Below are positions 8,367 through 19,312 of a stretch of DNA of 64,000 nucleotides, one piece after another; within the stretch, counting starts at the first letter, position 1, and each line of letters starts with the position of its first letter. Position numbers and translations under genes: made by a program. This DNA is from Rariglobus sp. (GTDB lineage: Bacteria > Verrucomicrobiota > Verrucomicrobiia > Opitutales > Opitutaceae): positions 1 through 64,000 of the forward strand of contig JAQSWS010000012.1 of assembly GCA_029266495.1 (NCBI GenBank), in the 5' to 3' direction. Below the pieces are notes generated by a model. That model did no database searches. It saw nothing but the letters and a program-made list of their open reading frames with translations, and was not told the DNA's origin.

Positions 8367-11051
8367 GTGAATTCCACCGCCACGAACCCGTCCTTTTCCG
8401 AAGCCGCCCTGCTGGTGCTTGACGCATCCGGCACCGTTCGCGCGGCCAACGACGCCGCCGGCCGGCTTTGGCAGACGGCGCCCGCCGACCTCGCCGGCCA
8501 GCTCGTGGTCAGCTTGTTTGCGTTTGAAGTCACGTCCAGCGACCCCGGCTGGCGCGAGTCGCAATGGGAGGTTCTGGTCGCGACCTCGCTGGGACGTTCG
8601 CTCACCCTGCAAGCCCAGCCCTTCGAGCCAGTGCCTCCGATCGACGTGCGCATCCAATTGCAGGCTGCCCATGGTTCGGAGAGCGCCTACTTTGCCCGTG
8701 TGGAAACCGCCACCCGCGCCCCGTCCTTATCGGAAAACACACCTGCGGTCGCTGCTGTCGCCGCGGTATCAAACCCCACGCCAGTTGACGACGGCCCCTC
8801 CCTTCTGGCCGCCCGGGGCCCCCTAGGTTTCTTCGATCTGGATCTCACCTCCGGTCGCGTGGCCACCTCCCCCGCATGGAAAAAAATGCTTGGTTACGCC
8901 GCCGGCGAATTGCCCGACACGCATGAATCGTGGCGGAGCCTGATTCACCCGGATGACACCGCAGCATTGCCTGATCGCGCCGGTAAACCACCGCTCACCG
9001 GCAACCGTGATTTCTCCGTCGAGATTCGTCTTCGTCACCGTCTTGGCCACTACGTCTGGGTGCAATCCTCCGGCATCCAGCTCTTCGGCTCCGACCACAG
9101 CCTGCAACGTGTCCTTGGCATCAACCTCGATATCAATGAACGCAAGGAAGCCGAGGAACTGGGCTTCGCCAGCGAAGATCGCCTCGACCGCCTCGCCGAC
9201 GCAGGGCGGCTCGCCGTATTCGATCTCGATTTTGCCAAGGCCGAGTATTGGGGCTCCGCCGCATTCTCCGCCCTGGCCGGAGCGGACGACACCGCCGCCG
9301 TCCCCGATGCGCTTCTTCAGCTTCTCCCTGGCGCCGCAACCGAGGAAGGGCTGCCGGCGTTTTTCTCGGCGCCCGATCCCGCCAATGCATTTTTCAGCCA
9401 GACGATCGCCGTGCGCTCCGCCGGCGGGGAAAAACCCGCCATGATTGGCGCGCACCGCCAATGGTCGCGCAAACGAGAGTTGCTCCGCGTCGTCGGCTTT
9501 ATCCTGCCCCTCCCCGCAGGTCTCGGCGACGGGCCCGTGCCTTCCGCGCTCCTTCCCGGCATGCTCGATACGCTCGGCGAAGCCGTGATCGTCACGGATG
9601 CCCGCGCCCAACTCGTCTACCTCAACGAAAAAGCGGCGCACCTCACCGGCTGGACCCTCGCCGAGGCCCGCAATCTCAAGCTCGGCGACGTGTTCAAACT
9701 CGTGCGCCGCGAGGACGGTCACCCCGACGACACCGCCGTGGACCTCGTGCTTGCCGCCGAGGAACAGCCCCGCCTCTACGCCGAGCACGCACTTGTATCG
9801 CATGCCACCGACAAGGCACCGACACCGGTCGTTTGGACCACCCGCCAGATCCGCGCGTCCGGCGAGGGCGCTGCGACCGGGATCGTCGTTGTCTTCCGGG
9901 ATCCGAAAGAGATGACCCTCACGCCCGAGGAGATCATTCGCGCCAATCGCTTCGACTCGCTCGGCCAGCTCGCCGGCGGCATCGCGCACGATTTCAACAA
10001 TCTTCTCACGACCATCCTCGGGGGCATTTCCACCGCCAAGGACAACCGCGATTACACGAAGCTGGAGGATGCCGAGAGCGCCTGCCTTGCCGCCAAGCTG
10101 CTCACCCGCCAGCTCCTGACCTTTGCCAAAGGCAGTGCCTCCACCGCCCAGCAGGTTGTCGCCACCAGCGATATTCTTCACGATGCCGTGCGCATCGCCG
10201 CCGCCGGCACGACCGCGGTCGTGGAGGTCCACGCCCCCGAAAACATCTCACCCATCCAGGCCGACCGCGGGCAGATCATCCAGGTTTTCCAAAACCTCGT
10301 CATCAACGCGCTTCAGGCCATGCCCGACGTGAGCAAGGGCCGCGTGCAACTGCGCGCCACCAATGTCCGGCTCGCCGAAAACGACGTCCCTCCCCTGCCG
10401 GCCGGCGACTACGTGCAGATCGAGGTGCAGGATAACGGCAGCGGCATCGCGCCCGCCCACATCGACAAGATTTTCGACCCGTTTTACACCACGAAGAAGA
10501 CCGGCACCGGACTCGGCCTCGCCACCGTGCTCTCCATTGTCCGCCAGCACGGCGGCCAGATCGGGGTCGACTCCACGGTCGGCACCGGCACGACCTTTAC
10601 GTTGTTTTTCCCGAAGGCCGACCGCCCCGTGGAGACCGCCGCACGCATCGCGCCCGCCCTGCGTTTTGGCACCGGCCGCATCCTATTCCTCGACGACGAT
10701 CCCAAGATTTGCGAACTCACCGGCGGCATGCTCACGAGTCTTGAATACACCCACGACATCGTTCGCACGGGCGAGGATGCGATCGCCTTTTACCGGCGCT
10801 ATCTCAACGTCGGCCGGCCCTACGACGCAGTCGTCCTGGATCTCAACGTCGTGGGCGGCATGGGCGGCGAGGAATGCTTCAAACACCTTCGCGACCTGCA
10901 CCCCGAGGTGCGCGCGATCGTCAACAGCGGCTACGACAGCGAAGACATGGCCCGCCATTATCTCGACATGGGTTTCGTCGGCTACCTCACGAAGCCCTAC
11001 CGCGTCGGCGATCTCGGCCGCGCGCTCAAGGCCGCGCTGGGCAAGACGTAA
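8367..11051 (+). CDS. PAS-containing hybrid sensor histidine kinase with C-terminal receiver
   Basis: The 894-residue protein uses a GTG start at 8367. No membrane segment is seen, so a cytoplasmic sensor is likely. Order: an N-terminal PAS-like region (about 10-115), a PAS/PAC module (about 150-265, with LGYAAGELPD and LGINLDINERKEAEE), a degenerate third segment, another PAS (about 395-515, with LGEAVIVTDARAQLVYLNEKA), then the kinase. The phospho-accepting His is in GGIAHDFNNLLTTILGG near residue 539. The HATPase part shows NLVINALQAM, DNGSGI and GTGLGLATVLSIV. The C-terminal receiver (about 770-890) has LFLDDDPKICELTG and the phosphoacceptor in AVVLDLNVVGG, near residue 823. HDFNN kinases often regulate their own receiver or a distant regulator; no partner is adjacent. 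The signal is unknown. Confidence 0.9.
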   Translation: MNSTATNPSFSEAALLVLDASGTVRAANDAAGRLWQTAPADLAGQLVVSLFAFEVTSSDPGWRESQWEVLVATSLGRSLTLQAQPFEPVPPIDVRIQLQAAHGSESAYFARVETATRAPSLSENTPAVAAVAAVSNPTPVDDGPSLLAARGPLGFFDLDLTSGRVATSPAWKKMLGYAAGELPDTHESWRSLIHPDDTAALPDRAGKPPLTGNRDFSVEIRLRHRLGHYVWVQSSGIQLFGSDHSLQRVLGINLDINERKEAEELGFASEDRLDRLADAGRLAVFDLDFAKAEYWGSAAFSALAGADDTAAVPDALLQLLPGAATEEGLPAFFSAPDPANAFFSQTIAVRSAGGEKPAMIGAHRQWSRKRELLRVVGFILPLPAGLGDGPVPSALLPGMLDTLGEAVIVTDARAQLVYLNEKAAHLTGWTLAEARNLKLGDVFKLVRREDGHPDDTAVDLVLAAEEQPRLYAEHALVSHATDKAPTPVVWTTRQIRASGEGAATGIVVVFRDPKEMTLTPEEIIRANRFDSLGQLAGGIAHDFNNLLTTILGGISTAKDNRDYTKLEDAESACLAAKLLTRQLLTFAKGSASTAQQVVATSDILHDAVRIAAAGTTAVVEVHAPENISPIQADRGQIIQVFQNLVINALQAMPDVSKGRVQLRATNVRLAENDVPPLPAGDYVQIEVQDNGSGIAPAHIDKIFDPFYTTKKTGTGLGLATVLSIVRQHGGQIGVDSTVGTGTTFTLFFPKADRPVETAARIAPALRFGTGRILFLDDDPKICELTGGMLTSLEYTHDIVRTGEDAIAFYRRYLNVGRPYDAVVLDLNVVGGMGGEECFKHLRDLHPEVRAIVNSGYDSEDMARHYLDMGFVGYLTKPYRVGDLGRALKAALGKT

Positions 11052-11057
11052 AAACCG

Positions 11058-11672
11058 TCACTCCCGCCAGGTGAACGCATGGCACAACGCCACGCCCGCT
11101 GCGTCAGCCTCGTCGCTCGCCAGCATGCTGCCGTGTCCGAGCATCGCCATCACCGAGCGGGCCATCTGCTCCTTGCTCGCCCGGCCTCCCCCCGTCACCG
11201 CCTGCTTCACCCGCAAGGGCGCGTATTCAAAAACATCCAGCCCGCCCAGCGCCGCCGCCGAGATCGCCGCGCCCCGCGCCGCGCCGAGGATCTGCGCCGT
11301 CTGAAAATTCTGCACGAAAATCGTCTGCTCCAGCGCCACGTGCCGCACGGTGTAGTCCGCCAGGAACGCCGCGACCGCGCGGTGGATTTCCCCCAGTGCA
11401 TACGACATCGGACGACTCGCCGGAATTTTCACCGTCCGGCATTTCAACAACACCGGCTGGCGTGCGTGCGAAAACTCGATCAACGCCAGTCCCGTCCCCC
11501 GCAGCGACGGATCGATCCCCAGCACCGTGCCGATAAACGGCGTGCGTTGCAGCGAGAACGTCGCCTGCGAGCCGCCTGCGCCGGCCGTGCGTGACGGCCC
11601 CGCCTTCGGCGCGGGCATCGCCCCGCCCGCCAGCTTCGCCGCCCACATTTGTCTGACGTTCATCCGCGCCAT
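11058..11672 (-). CDS. ruvC: Holliday junction endodeoxyribonuclease RuvC
   Basis: Resolves Holliday junctions with RuvAB during homologous recombination. The RNase H-fold core is recognisable: VLGIDPSLRGTGLALIE with the first catalytic Asp, HVALEQTIFVQNFQTAQILGAARGAA with the catalytic Glu, VKQAVTGGGRASKEQM, and the C-terminal SDEADAAGVALCH with the last acidic pair. At 204 residues it is longer than usual (about 160-180). The surplus is an N-terminal Ala/Gly/Pro-rich extension of about 45 residues before GTVLGIDPS, so a start further downstream (for example the Met in GGAMPAPK) is possible. It is the last gene of a minus-strand recF / permease / ruvC group. Confidence 0.92.
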   Translation of the reverse strand: MARMNVRQMWAAKLAGGAMPAPKAGPSRTAGAGGSQATFSLQRTPFIGTVLGIDPSLRGTGLALIEFSHARQPVLLKCRTVKIPASRPMSYALGEIHRAVAAFLADYTVRHVALEQTIFVQNFQTAQILGAARGAAISAAALGGLDVFEYAPLRVKQAVTGGGRASKEQMARSVMAMLGHGSMLASDEADAAGVALCHAFTWRE

Positions 11673-11674
11673 GT

Positions 11675-12415
11675 TTAAAAGAAGAGCAACCTTACGCCCG
11701 CCACCGCGCTCAGGCCAAGCGCCAGGTTTTCAAATAACTTCTGGTTGATCTTCGGCAGCAGCTTCCGCCCCAGCATCGCCCCGAGAAACACCGCCGGGGC
11801 CAGCATGAGATTGAAGCCAAAACTGTCCGTCGTGATCAGCCCCAAATCCACCATGAACGGCACCTTGAACACATTGAGCAGCAGGAAAAACACCGCGCCC
11901 GTCCCCACGTATTCCATCTTCGGCAGCCGCATCGCCAGCAGGTAAATCGCCATGAGCGGACCCGCCGCGTTCGCCACCAGCGTCGTGAATCCCGCCAGCA
12001 CGCCCACCGTCGGCGCAAACCAGGCGCCCAGCTCCTCGACTTCGCCCGGCTTCAACCGCGAGCGTCGCCACAGTTGCGTCGCCACCATCACCAGAATGAT
12101 CGTCCCGATCAACACGCGGGCCTGCCGGTCGTCGATCCGCCCCATCGCAAAATAACCCAGCAACACGCCCGCCGCCGTCCAGGGCATCAACCGCCACACA
12201 TGCGCCCATTTCGCGTGTGTCCGATAAGACCACACCGCCACCACATCGCCGAAGATCAACAGCGGAAGCACGAACCCGCTCGACTGCTTCGCCGGAATGA
12301 CATTCGCGAACATCACGACAAACAACATGCCGAGACCCGCAATGCCGGTCTTGGAAATACCCACGAGCAGCGCCCCGCAAAGCGCCAGCACCAGTTGCCA
12401 GGGTTCGAGGTTCAT
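11675..12415 (-). CDS. TauE/SafE (TSUP) family membrane permease
   Basis: The 246-residue start at 12415 ([29 protein letters not shown]) overlaps the recF stop codon as ATGA, which argues for translational coupling and against the longer track ORF. Seven to eight hydrophobic segments are visible, including [25 protein letters not shown]. The family signature is the N-terminal [13 protein letters not shown] half and the internal repeat [12 protein letters not shown]. Members export or import small organic or sulfur anions such as sulfite, sulfoacetate or taurine derivatives; the substrate here is unknown. It sits between recF and ruvC, an unrelated function, probably through operon sharing. 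Confidence 0.85.
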   Translation of the reverse strand: MNLEPWQLVLALCGALLVGISKTGIAGLGMLFVVMFANVIPAKQSSGFVLPLLIFGDVVAVWSYRTHAKWAHVWRLMPWTAAGVLLGYFAMGRIDDRQARVLIGTIILVMVATQLWRRSRLKPGEVEELGAWFAPTVGVLAGFTTLVANAAGPLMAIYLLAMRLPKMEYVGTGAVFFLLLNVFKVPFMVDLGLITTDSFGFNLMLAPAVFLGAMLGRKLLPKINQKLFENLALGLSAVAGVRLLFF

Positions 12416-13500
12416 GCGCCGGCCTCCTTCGCAAACGTCCCGCCGCTCACCCGGAATACCTCCCAGGTCCCCAGCTCCGCGTCGGGCAGCGTCGTGCCGG
12501 TCGCGATCACCTGGCGCGCCTCTCCCAAGGTCGCCCAAAAACGCCTTCTCCGCTGCGGATCGAGTTCACCCAGCACATCGTCCGCGAGCAACAGCGGCTC
12601 CACGCCCGAGCGCGCGCGGAAGAAGCTCACCTGCGCCAGTTGCAACGCGAGCACCAGGCTGCGTTGCTGCCCTTCCGAACCGAACTCCTTCGCCGCCCGT
12701 TCTTCCAGGGTGAACAGCAACTCGTCGCGGTGCAGCCCCGCCAGCGTGGTTCGAAACTGCTGGTCGCGCGTCCGTCCCCGCTCGAACACCCCGAGCCACC
12801 CGTGCGCATTCTCCGCCGTCACGTCCGGCGCGTAACGCAGCCCCGCGCGTTCGGCACCGTCGGCGATTTGCGAGTAAGCCGCCGCCACGTGCCCCGCCAG
12901 CTCCGCCACGCCCGCCTCCCGTTTCACCTGCAATTCCGCCGCCGCGGCCGCGAGGGGTTTCTCAAACGCGCTCAGCTCGGCGCCCCCCGCCGCTCCGCCG
13001 CGTTTCAACAACGCGTTTCGCTCGGCCAGCGCCTTGTGATAACCCTGCAACGCGCGCAGGTAGGCCGTGTCCATCGCCGCCAGCGTGAAATCCAGCCACC
13101 GCCGTCGCAACCCGGGCGCGCCGCGCACGAGCTGCTGGTCCTGCGACGAAAACACCACCGTCGGAAACCGCCCGAGATAATCGCCCAGCCGCGTCACTTT
13201 TTCGCCATCGCACCACACTTCTTTGCCGCCGCTGCGCAGCTTGATCACGAGCTTGGTCGGCCCGAGTCGTTCATGCTCAAACTCGCATGCCAGCGCCGCC
13301 TCCGGCTGTCCGTGCGCGATCAGCACGCGCGTGTCCGCCGTCCGGAACGACCTCAATGCGCTCACGAAGCCCGCCGCCTCCAGCAGATTCGTTTTCCCCT
13401 GCCCGTTCGCGCCCACGAAAAACTGCTGCCTTCCGGCGAACGTGAGCTCGGCGAGGGCGATATTGCGAAAATGCTGCAGGGTAATCCGGCGAAGGCGCAT
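12412..13500 (-). CDS. recF: DNA replication/repair protein RecF
   Basis: An SMC-like ATPase that helps load RecA at single-strand gaps. The 362-residue protein begins [21 protein letters not shown] and has the Walker A motif [15 protein letters not shown], the RecF segment [24 protein letters not shown], the signature [34 protein letters not shown], and Walker [18 protein letters not shown]. Length and motif order are standard. The gene is first in a minus-strand group, overlaps the permease start by four bases (ATGA), and is divergent from the RND efflux operon. It is not next to dnaA/dnaN here. Confidence 0.95.
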   Translation of the reverse strand: MRLRRITLQHFRNIALAELTFAGRQQFFVGANGQGKTNLLEAAGFVSALRSFRTADTRVLIAHGQPEAALACEFEHERLGPTKLVIKLRSGGKEVWCDGEKVTRLGDYLGRFPTVVFSSQDQQLVRGAPGLRRRWLDFTLAAMDTAYLRALQGYHKALAERNALLKRGGAAGGAELSAFEKPLAAAAAELQVKREAGVAELAGHVAAAYSQIADGAERAGLRYAPDVTAENAHGWLGVFERGRTRDQQFRTTLAGLHRDELLFTLEERAAKEFGSEGQQRSLVLALQLAQVSFFRARSGVEPLLLADDVLGELDPQRRRRFWATLGEARQVIATGTTLPDAELGTWEVFRVSGGTFAKEAGA

Positions 13501-13691
13501 GAAAGGGAACGCGCATTAGGCAGACATCCGCCCGTCACCGGAATCAAATTCCAACGCAAAAATCCCATCCTTGTCCGCCGTCCCCGCGTTCACTCGTTAT
13601 GCACCGTCCGCACTTTCGCTTGTTTTGCCACAAACCCCTGCGAGCGTTTGCCATCTGTCGCATCCTGATTCCAGTCCCTGCTTCCTTTAAC

Positions 13692-14861
13692 ATGCAGCTG
13701 AAACACGTTCTCCCGTTCGCAACCCTCGGCGCCGCGCTCGCCCTCGCAGGCTGCGCAAAAAAATCCACCGCAGCCAGCGCGCCCGCCCCCGTCGAAGTCG
13801 GGGTGATCACCGTCGCCGCCACCCCCCTTACACTCACGCAGGAATTGCCCGGCCGCACCTCCGCCTTCCGCATCGCCGAGGTTCGCGCACGCGTCAGCGG
13901 CATCGTCCTGAAACGGCACTTCACCGAGGGCGGCGACGTGAAGGAGGGTCAGCTCCTCTACACCATTGATCCCGCGCCCTACCAGGCCGCACTCGACAGC
14001 GCCAAAGCCAACCTCGCCCGCGCCGAGGCCAACGCCGCCGTCACCCAGCTCCAGGCCAATCGCTCCAAAAAGCTCATCGAGGCCCAGGCCATCAGCCAGC
14101 AGGAATACGATGACGTCGCCGCCGCCGACCTCGCCGCCCAGGCCGATGTCGCCGCCGCCCGGGCCGCCGTGCAAACCGCAGGCATCAACATCGGCTACAC
14201 CCAGGTCACCGCCCCCGTCTCCGGCCGCATCGGCCTGTCCCAGGTCACCGAGGGCGCCTATGTCCAGCAGGGCACCGCCACCCTTCTCGCCACCGTCCAG
14301 CAGCTCGACCCACTCTACGTCGACCTCACCCAATCGAGCACCGAACTGCTCCGCCTCCGTCGCGCCTTCGCCGAGGGCAAGCTCCAGCGCTCCCACGACG
14401 GCGGCGCCCGGGCCAAACTTCTCCTGGATGACGGCCGCATCTACGCCGAGGACGGCACGCTCCAGTTCTCCGATGTCACCGTCGATCCTTCCACCAGCTC
14501 GATCACCCTCCGCGCCCTTTTCCCCAATCCCAAAAACGACCTGCTCCCCGGGATGTTTGTCCGCGCCCGCCTCGAGGAAGGCAGCACGCCCGACGCAATC
14601 CTCGTTCCGCAACTCGGCGTGACGCGCAACACCCGGGGCGAAGCCACCGCGCTCGTCGTCGGCGCCGATAACAAGGTCGAACTCCGCGTGCTCAAGACCG
14701 ACCGCACCGTCGGCAACCAGTGGCTGGTCTCCGACGGCCTCAAGCCCGGCGACCAGCTCATCGTGCAAAATCTCCAGCGTATTCGCCCCGGCGCCGCCGT
14801 GAAGCCGATCCCCGCCACCAACGTCCCCGCGGTTCAATCCACCGTCGCCGCCGCCCGCTAA
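13692..14861 (+). CDS. RND efflux periplasmic adaptor lipoprotein (AcrA/MexA family)
   Basis: The start at 13692 ([24 protein letters not shown]) gives a signal peptide with lipobox LALAGC, preferable to the longer track ORF. The 389-residue protein has the adaptor layout: a beta-barrel/lipoyl half ([44 protein letters not shown]), a helical hairpin ([37 protein letters not shown] region), the second lipoyl half ([20 protein letters not shown]) and a membrane-proximal domain near the C-terminus. It links an inner-membrane RND pump to an outer-membrane channel. The pump gene follows after 5 bp; no TolC-type gene is adjacent, so a channel encoded elsewhere is presumably shared. Confidence 0.93.
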   Translation: MQLKHVLPFATLGAALALAGCAKKSTAASAPAPVEVGVITVAATPLTLTQELPGRTSAFRIAEVRARVSGIVLKRHFTEGGDVKEGQLLYTIDPAPYQAALDSAKANLARAEANAAVTQLQANRSKKLIEAQAISQQEYDDVAAADLAAQADVAAARAAVQTAGINIGYTQVTAPVSGRIGLSQVTEGAYVQQGTATLLATVQQLDPLYVDLTQSSTELLRLRRAFAEGKLQRSHDGGARAKLLLDDGRIYAEDGTLQFSDVTVDPSTSSITLRALFPNPKNDLLPGMFVRARLEEGSTPDAILVPQLGVTRNTRGEATALVVGADNKVELRVLKTDRTVGNQWLVSDGLKPGDQLIVQNLQRIRPGAAVKPIPATNVPAVQSTVAAAR

Positions 14862-14866
14862 TCACC

Positions 14867-17800
14867 ATGGCACGCTTCTTCATCGACCGTCCCATCTTCG
14901 CATGGGTGATCGCCATCGTCATCATGGTGGCCGGCATTCTTTCCATCCTCGGCCTGCCCATCTCGCAATACCCGAGCATCGCCCCGCCCGCCATCACCAT
15001 CAACGCCGTCTATCCCGGCGCCTCCGCCAAGACGCTCGAAGACACCGTCACCCAGGTCATCGAGCAAAAACTCAACGGCATCGACAACCTCCGCTACATG
15101 GAGTCCACCAGCGACTCCGCCGGCAATGTCGCGATCACCCTCACCTTCAACGGCGGCACCAATCCCGACACCGCCCAGGTGCAGGTGCAGAACAAGCTCG
15201 CCCTCGCCATGCCGCTCCTTCCGCAGGAGGTGCAGCAGCAGGGCGTCCGCGTCAGCAAGTCCGTGCGCAACTTCCTCCTCGTGGTCGGCTTCGTCTCCGC
15301 CGACGGCTCCCTCTCCGCCGCCGACCTCGGTGATTTTCTCGTCAGTTCCGTCCAGGAGCCGCTCAGCCGCGTCCCCGGCGTCGGCGACATCCAGGTATTC
15401 GGAACCCAATACGCGATGCGCATCTGGCTCGATCCCGGCAAACTCAACAATTTCCGGCTCAGCACCACGGAGGTCGCCGCCGCCATCCAGGCGCAAAACG
15501 CCCAGGTCTCCGCCGGCCAGCTGGGCGGCCTGCCCTCCGTCAAGGGCCAGCTTCTCAACGCCACCATCGTCGCGCAGACGCGCCTCGAGACCCCCGAGCA
15601 GTTCGGACGCATCCTCCTCCGCGTCAATCCCGACGGCTCGCGCGTGCTCCTGCGCGACGTCGCGCGCATCGAACTCGGCAGCGAAAACTACACCAACAAC
15701 GCGCGCTTCAGCGCCCAGCCCGCCGCCGGCATGGCCATCCGCCCCGCCGTCGGTTCCAACGCCCTCGAAACCGTCGACGCCATCCGCGCCAAGGTCGCCG
15801 AACTCGAGCCGTTTTTTCCGCCTGGTGTGAAGGCCGTCTTCCCGCTCGATACCACGCCGTTCGTCCGTCTCTCCATCAAAGAGGTCATCAAGACCCTCGT
15901 CGAGGCCGTCATCCTGGTTTTCCTGGTGATGTATCTCTTCCTGCAAAATTTCCGCGCCACGCTCATTCCCACCATCGCCGTGCCCGTCGTGCTGCTGGGC
16001 ACGTTTGCAATCATGGCGATCGCCGGCTTCTCCATCAACACGCTCACTCTCTTCGGGGTCGTGCTCGCCATCGGCCTGCTCGTGGACGACGCCATCGTGG
16101 TCGTCGAAAACGTCGAGCGCATCATGTCCGAGGAGGGCCTCTCCCCGCTCGAAGCCACGCGAAAATCCATGGACCAGATCACCGGCGCGCTCGTCGGCAT
16201 CGGCCTGGTGCTCTCCGCCGTGTTCGTTCCGATGGCGTTTTTCAGCGGCTCGACCGGCGTCATCTATCGCCAGTTCTCCATCACCATCGTCTCGGCCATG
16301 GCGCTATCCGTCCTCGTCGCGATCGTGCTCACGCCCGCCCTCTGCGCCACCCTGCTCAAACCCATTGCCAAGGGTCACCACGCCTCCGATCGGGGCTTCT
16401 TCGGCTGGTTCAACAAGGTCTTCGATCGCAACGCCGATCGCTATGCCTCCGGTGTCGGCGGACTCATCCGTCGCGGCAGGCGCTCGATGCTCGCCTACGC
16501 AATCATCCTCGGGGTGCTCGCGTTCCTCTTCGTCCGCATCCCCACCGGCTTCCTCCCGGCCGAGGACCAGGGCATCCTTTACACTCAGGCCCAGCTCCCG
16601 CCCGGCTCGACCGTCGAGCAGTCCTTCGAAGTCCTCAAAAAAATCGAGCAGCACTTCCTTGTGGATGAAAAGGAATCCGTCGAGGGCATGTTCGGCGTCA
16701 CCGGCTTCAGTTTCAGCGGCGCCGGCCAGAACCAGGTCTTCGGTTTCATCCGCCTCAAGGACTGGGAGGAGCGCAAACGCGCCGACCAAAAGGTCTCCGC
16801 GATCCAGGCCCGCGCGATGGCCAAGTTCGGCAAAATCAAAGAGGCCTTCGCCTTCGCTTTCGTGCCTCCCGCGGTGTTCGAACTGGGCAACGCCACGGGC
16901 TTCGATTTTCGCGTCACCGACAACGCCGGCCTCGGCCATGACGCCCTCGTCGAGGCGCGCAATAAACTGCTCGGTCTTGCGCGTGAAAATCCCGCGCTGA
17001 CCAACGTGCGCCCGAACAGCCTCGACGACACGCCGCAATACCGCATCGACATCGACCAGGAAAAAGCCGGCGCACTCGGCCTTTCGCTCGCGGACATCAA
17101 CCGCACGCTTTCGACCACCTGGGGCTCCTCCTACGTCAACGACTTCATCGACAAGGGGCGCGTGAAGAAAGTCTACCTGCAAGGGGACGCCCCGTTCCGC
17201 ATGCAGCCGTCCGATGTCGATCTCTGGTATGTGCGCAACAACCGGGGACAGATGGTTCCCTTCTCCGCCTTCTCCACCGCCCGCTGGACGATGGGTTCCC
17301 CCAAGCTCGAGCGTTTCAACGGCACTCCCTCGCTTGCCATTCAGGGTGAAGCCGCCCCCGGGCACAGCACCGGCGAGGCCATGAACATCATCGCCGAACT
17401 CATGAAGCAGCTCCCCGCCGGCATTGGCTACCAATGGAGCGGGCTCTCCTACGAGGAACGCCTCTCCGGCTCGCAGGCGCCCGCACTCTACGCGATTTCG
17501 CTCCTGATTGTCTTCCTGTGTCTCGCCGCTCTCTACGAAAGCTGGTCGATCCCGGCCGCGGTCATCATGGTCGTTCCGCTTGGCGTCATCGGCACGCTGA
17601 TCGCCGCGTTGCTCCGGGGCATGCCCAACGACGTCTATTTCCAGGTCGGCCTGCTCACCATCGCCGGCCTCTCCGCCAAGAACGCGATCCTCATCGTCGA
17701 GTTCGCCAAGGAGAACTACGAACAGGGCATGGGCCTGGTCGAATCCGCCATCCACGCCGCCCGCCAGCGGCTGCGCCCGATTCTGATGACCTCGCTCGCC

Positions 17801-17980
17801 TTCGGCCTCGGCGTGCTCCCGCTTGCCATCGCCAGCGGAGCCGGCTCGGGGAGCCAGAACGCGATTGGCACCGGCGTGATTGGCGGAACGCTCACCGCCA
17901 CCCTCCTCGGCGTCTTCCTCGTGCCCGTGTTCTTCGTCACCGTGCTGAAACTCTTCCGGGTAAAAGCAAAGCGCGGCTGA
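14867..17980 (+). CDS. RND multidrug efflux pump, HAE1 family (AcrB-like)
   Basis: A proton-driven inner-membrane pump of 1037 residues. The start at 14867 ([26 protein letters not shown]) is the classic HAE1 N-terminus and rules out the track's upstream start. Features: the first large periplasmic loop with [25 protein letters not shown]4 with the proton-relay pair in [22 protein letters not shown], the [16 protein letters not shown] region, a second periplasmic loop, and the C-terminal [16 protein letters not shown]. It is transcribed with the adaptor gene immediately upstream. The drug or metabolite exported cannot be read from sequence. It is convergent with the following lacI-type gene, with only an 18-bp gap. 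Confidence 0.95.
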   Translation: MARFFIDRPIFAWVIAIVIMVAGILSILGLPISQYPSIAPPAITINAVYPGASAKTLEDTVTQVIEQKLNGIDNLRYMESTSDSAGNVAITLTFNGGTNPDTAQVQVQNKLALAMPLLPQEVQQQGVRVSKSVRNFLLVVGFVSADGSLSAADLGDFLVSSVQEPLSRVPGVGDIQVFGTQYAMRIWLDPGKLNNFRLSTTEVAAAIQAQNAQVSAGQLGGLPSVKGQLLNATIVAQTRLETPEQFGRILLRVNPDGSRVLLRDVARIELGSENYTNNARFSAQPAAGMAIRPAVGSNALETVDAIRAKVAELEPFFPPGVKAVFPLDTTPFVRLSIKEVIKTLVEAVILVFLVMYLFLQNFRATLIPTIAVPVVLLGTFAIMAIAGFSINTLTLFGVVLAIGLLVDDAIVVVENVERIMSEEGLSPLEATRKSMDQITGALVGIGLVLSAVFVPMAFFSGSTGVIYRQFSITIVSAMALSVLVAIVLTPALCATLLKPIAKGHHASDRGFFGWFNKVFDRNADRYASGVGGLIRRGRRSMLAYAIILGVLAFLFVRIPTGFLPAEDQGILYTQAQLPPGSTVEQSFEVLKKIEQHFLVDEKESVEGMFGVTGFSFSGAGQNQVFGFIRLKDWEERKRADQKVSAIQARAMAKFGKIKEAFAFAFVPPAVFELGNATGFDFRVTDNAGLGHDALVEARNKLLGLARENPALTNVRPNSLDDTPQYRIDIDQEKAGALGLSLADINRTLSTTWGSSYVNDFIDKGRVKKVYLQGDAPFRMQPSDVDLWYVRNNRGQMVPFSAFSTARWTMGSPKLERFNGTPSLAIQGEAAPGHSTGEAMNIIAELMKQLPAGIGYQWSGLSYEERLSGSQAPALYAISLLIVFLCLAALYESWSIPAAVIMVVPLGVIGTLIAALLRGMPNDVYFQVGLLTIAGLSAKNAILIVEFAKENYEQGMGLVESAIHAARQRLRPILMTSLAFGLGVLPLAIASGAGSGSQNAIGTGVIGGTLTATLLGVFLVPVFFVTVLKLFRVKAKRG

Positions 17981-17998
17981 GGCCGCCCCGGACAAGGC

Positions 17999-19072
17999 TC
18001 AGGACCGCATGCTCGATCCGTCCACCCATTTGCCCTCGATCAACACATGGCGGTTCACCGGAGGAATCCCGCGGTCGTTGTCATTGATCAACGACTGCAA
18101 CATCAACACGGATACCCGCCCGATCTCCTCCGGATTCTGATAAATGCCGGCGTCGATCGGACAATCCAGCACCGTCAGGCCGGCCAGGCCGATATTCTTG
18201 GGGACCTTCAGCCTCAACTTCGCGACCATCTCCGGCACGCGCGGATAATCAGTCAGAATGGCATCCGGCTTGTTGGCATGAACCCACTGCTTGAACGCAG
18301 CCTGAACGGCATCACGATCCTCGTTGGGATGAAAAAGAAACGGAGGGATCTGATGCTCCGCGGGGATCTCCACCCGTTGAAACCATAAATAGCCCGCGCA
18401 ATAAATCCGTCCGATCCACGGTTCCCCGACATAGCCGATGCGCTTGTAGCCGCGCTCGCGAATCTTCTTCATGGCCAGCATCGTATTTGAAGTCTGGTCA
18501 CTGGTGACGACATGGAACGGCAGTCCCACGGAGGAGCGGCTGATGGCCACCACTGAAAACTGATCCCATGGAAATTGCTCGGCCCACCCGCCGGGAAACA
18601 GGCCGGGCGGCAGGAGGATGCCGCGCACGTTTCGCGTATACAGGATTTGCGCCATGCGCGCGGGTGACATCGCATCGTTGACAATAAACTCCTCCAGGTG
18701 AAATCCCACCCGCTCCGCCGCCAACTTCGCCCCCTTCCAGTAAAAATCGAATTCACGGTATTTCCGTAATTGAGCCGGGTCCGGCCACGGATTGAACCAC
18801 GCCATCGCCGAACGCACCGGTGTCGCCATGCGACTGTGGCGGTAGTGGACCAACGCGGTCAGCACCGGATCGGGATGATAACCCATTTCAAGCGCCTTGG
18901 CCTGGATCTTGTCCCGCATGGCCGCGGAAATCCGCGCCTGGTTGCGAAGCGCGCGCGACACCGTCATCGGCGTCACGCCCACCTCCCTGGCAATGTCCCT
19001 CAGCGTAACCCGGCGCGCCGACGGTTGAGGTTCGGAGGAATCGGACGACTCAGGCTGGGAAGAAGAAGCCAT
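17999..19072 (-). CDS. LacI-family transcriptional regulator (paralogue 1)
   Basis: A 357-residue DNA-binding sugar-responsive regulator. After a Ser/Glu-rich N-terminal tail of about 20 residues comes the HTH VTLRDIAREVGVTPMTVSRALRN and a hinge GYHPDPVLTALVHYR, then a periplasmic-binding-protein-type sensor domain ending CPIDAGIYQNPEEIGRVSVL and GKWVDGSSMRS. It shares this C-terminal pattern and overall layout with the second LacI gene at 35272, so the two are paralogues. Their recognition helices differ (TPMTVSR against SQVAVSM), so they probably bind different operators. An inverted repeat of the GCGTTA/TAACGC type lies 80 bp upstream of its start, suggesting autoregulation. The effector is unknown; arabinose, galactose or an oligosaccharide is plausible from context. 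Confidence 0.93.
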   Translation of the reverse strand: MASSSQPESSDSSEPQPSARRVTLRDIAREVGVTPMTVSRALRNQARISAAMRDKIQAKALEMGYHPDPVLTALVHYRHSRMATPVRSAMAWFNPWPDPAQLRKYREFDFYWKGAKLAAERVGFHLEEFIVNDAMSPARMAQILYTRNVRGILLPPGLFPGGWAEQFPWDQFSVVAISRSSVGLPFHVVTSDQTSNTMLAMKKIRERGYKRIGYVGEPWIGRIYCAGYLWFQRVEIPAEHQIPPFLFHPNEDRDAVQAAFKQWVHANKPDAILTDYPRVPEMVAKLRLKVPKNIGLAGLTVLDCPIDAGIYQNPEEIGRVSVLMLQSLINDNDRGIPPVNRHVLIEGKWVDGSSMRS

Positions 19073-19151
19073 GATGACTGCAAAGGGGTAAATCAGGGGT
19101 GGGAAAACGAAGGCGAAACCCGGGGGAGAGGCGCACCGATCACATCCCCGT

Positions 19152-19167
19152 GGATTACAATTAACGC
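19152..19167. promoter_or_regulatory. Putative operator, variant of GCGTTA-N4-TAACGC
   Basis: The sequence GGATTACAATTAACGC matches the inverted-repeat consensus with an intact right arm and two mismatches in the left arm. It lies 80 bp upstream of lacI paralogue 1 and 146 bp upstream of the divergent prepilin-like gene. Confidence 0.5.
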
Positions 19168-19205
19168 ACAGTCAAGCTAGTGCCATTCTGAGCCGTTGGA
19201 TAGCG

Positions 19206-19252
19206 TTTGATCAATCCAGTTACCCCCTCGTTCTCAGACCGGCTTTGATCAA
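19206..19252. repeat. Two copies of TTTGATCAA in a divergent promoter region
   Basis: TTTGATCAA occurs at 19206-19214 and 19244-19252, 38 bp apart (start to start), each containing the palindrome TTGATCAA. The spacing is near 3.6 helical turns. They could be protein-binding sites for the prepilin-like gene, but short AT-type palindromes arise by chance. Confidence 0.3.
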
Positions 19253-19312
19253 CGCCCTGCAGCCGGTTTTTCACCCCTCCCCGCGTCGCTTTACCCCGCT
19301 TGCACGTCAGTC

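Noticed and set aside
8823-10232. 469-aa minus-strand ORF opposite the hybrid kinase
   Set aside because: Entirely antisense to a gene with clear PAS, kinase and receiver motifs; its composition is Gly/Glu/Val-rich and shows no domain.
12835-12845. TAACGC inside recF, resembling half of the recurring operator
   Set aside because: The other arm is absent at the required spacing, so it is an isolated 6-mer within coding sequence.
16304-17995. 563-aa minus-strand ORF opposite the RND pump
   Set aside because: Antisense to unmistakable RND coding sequence; Glu/Gly-rich reverse frame.
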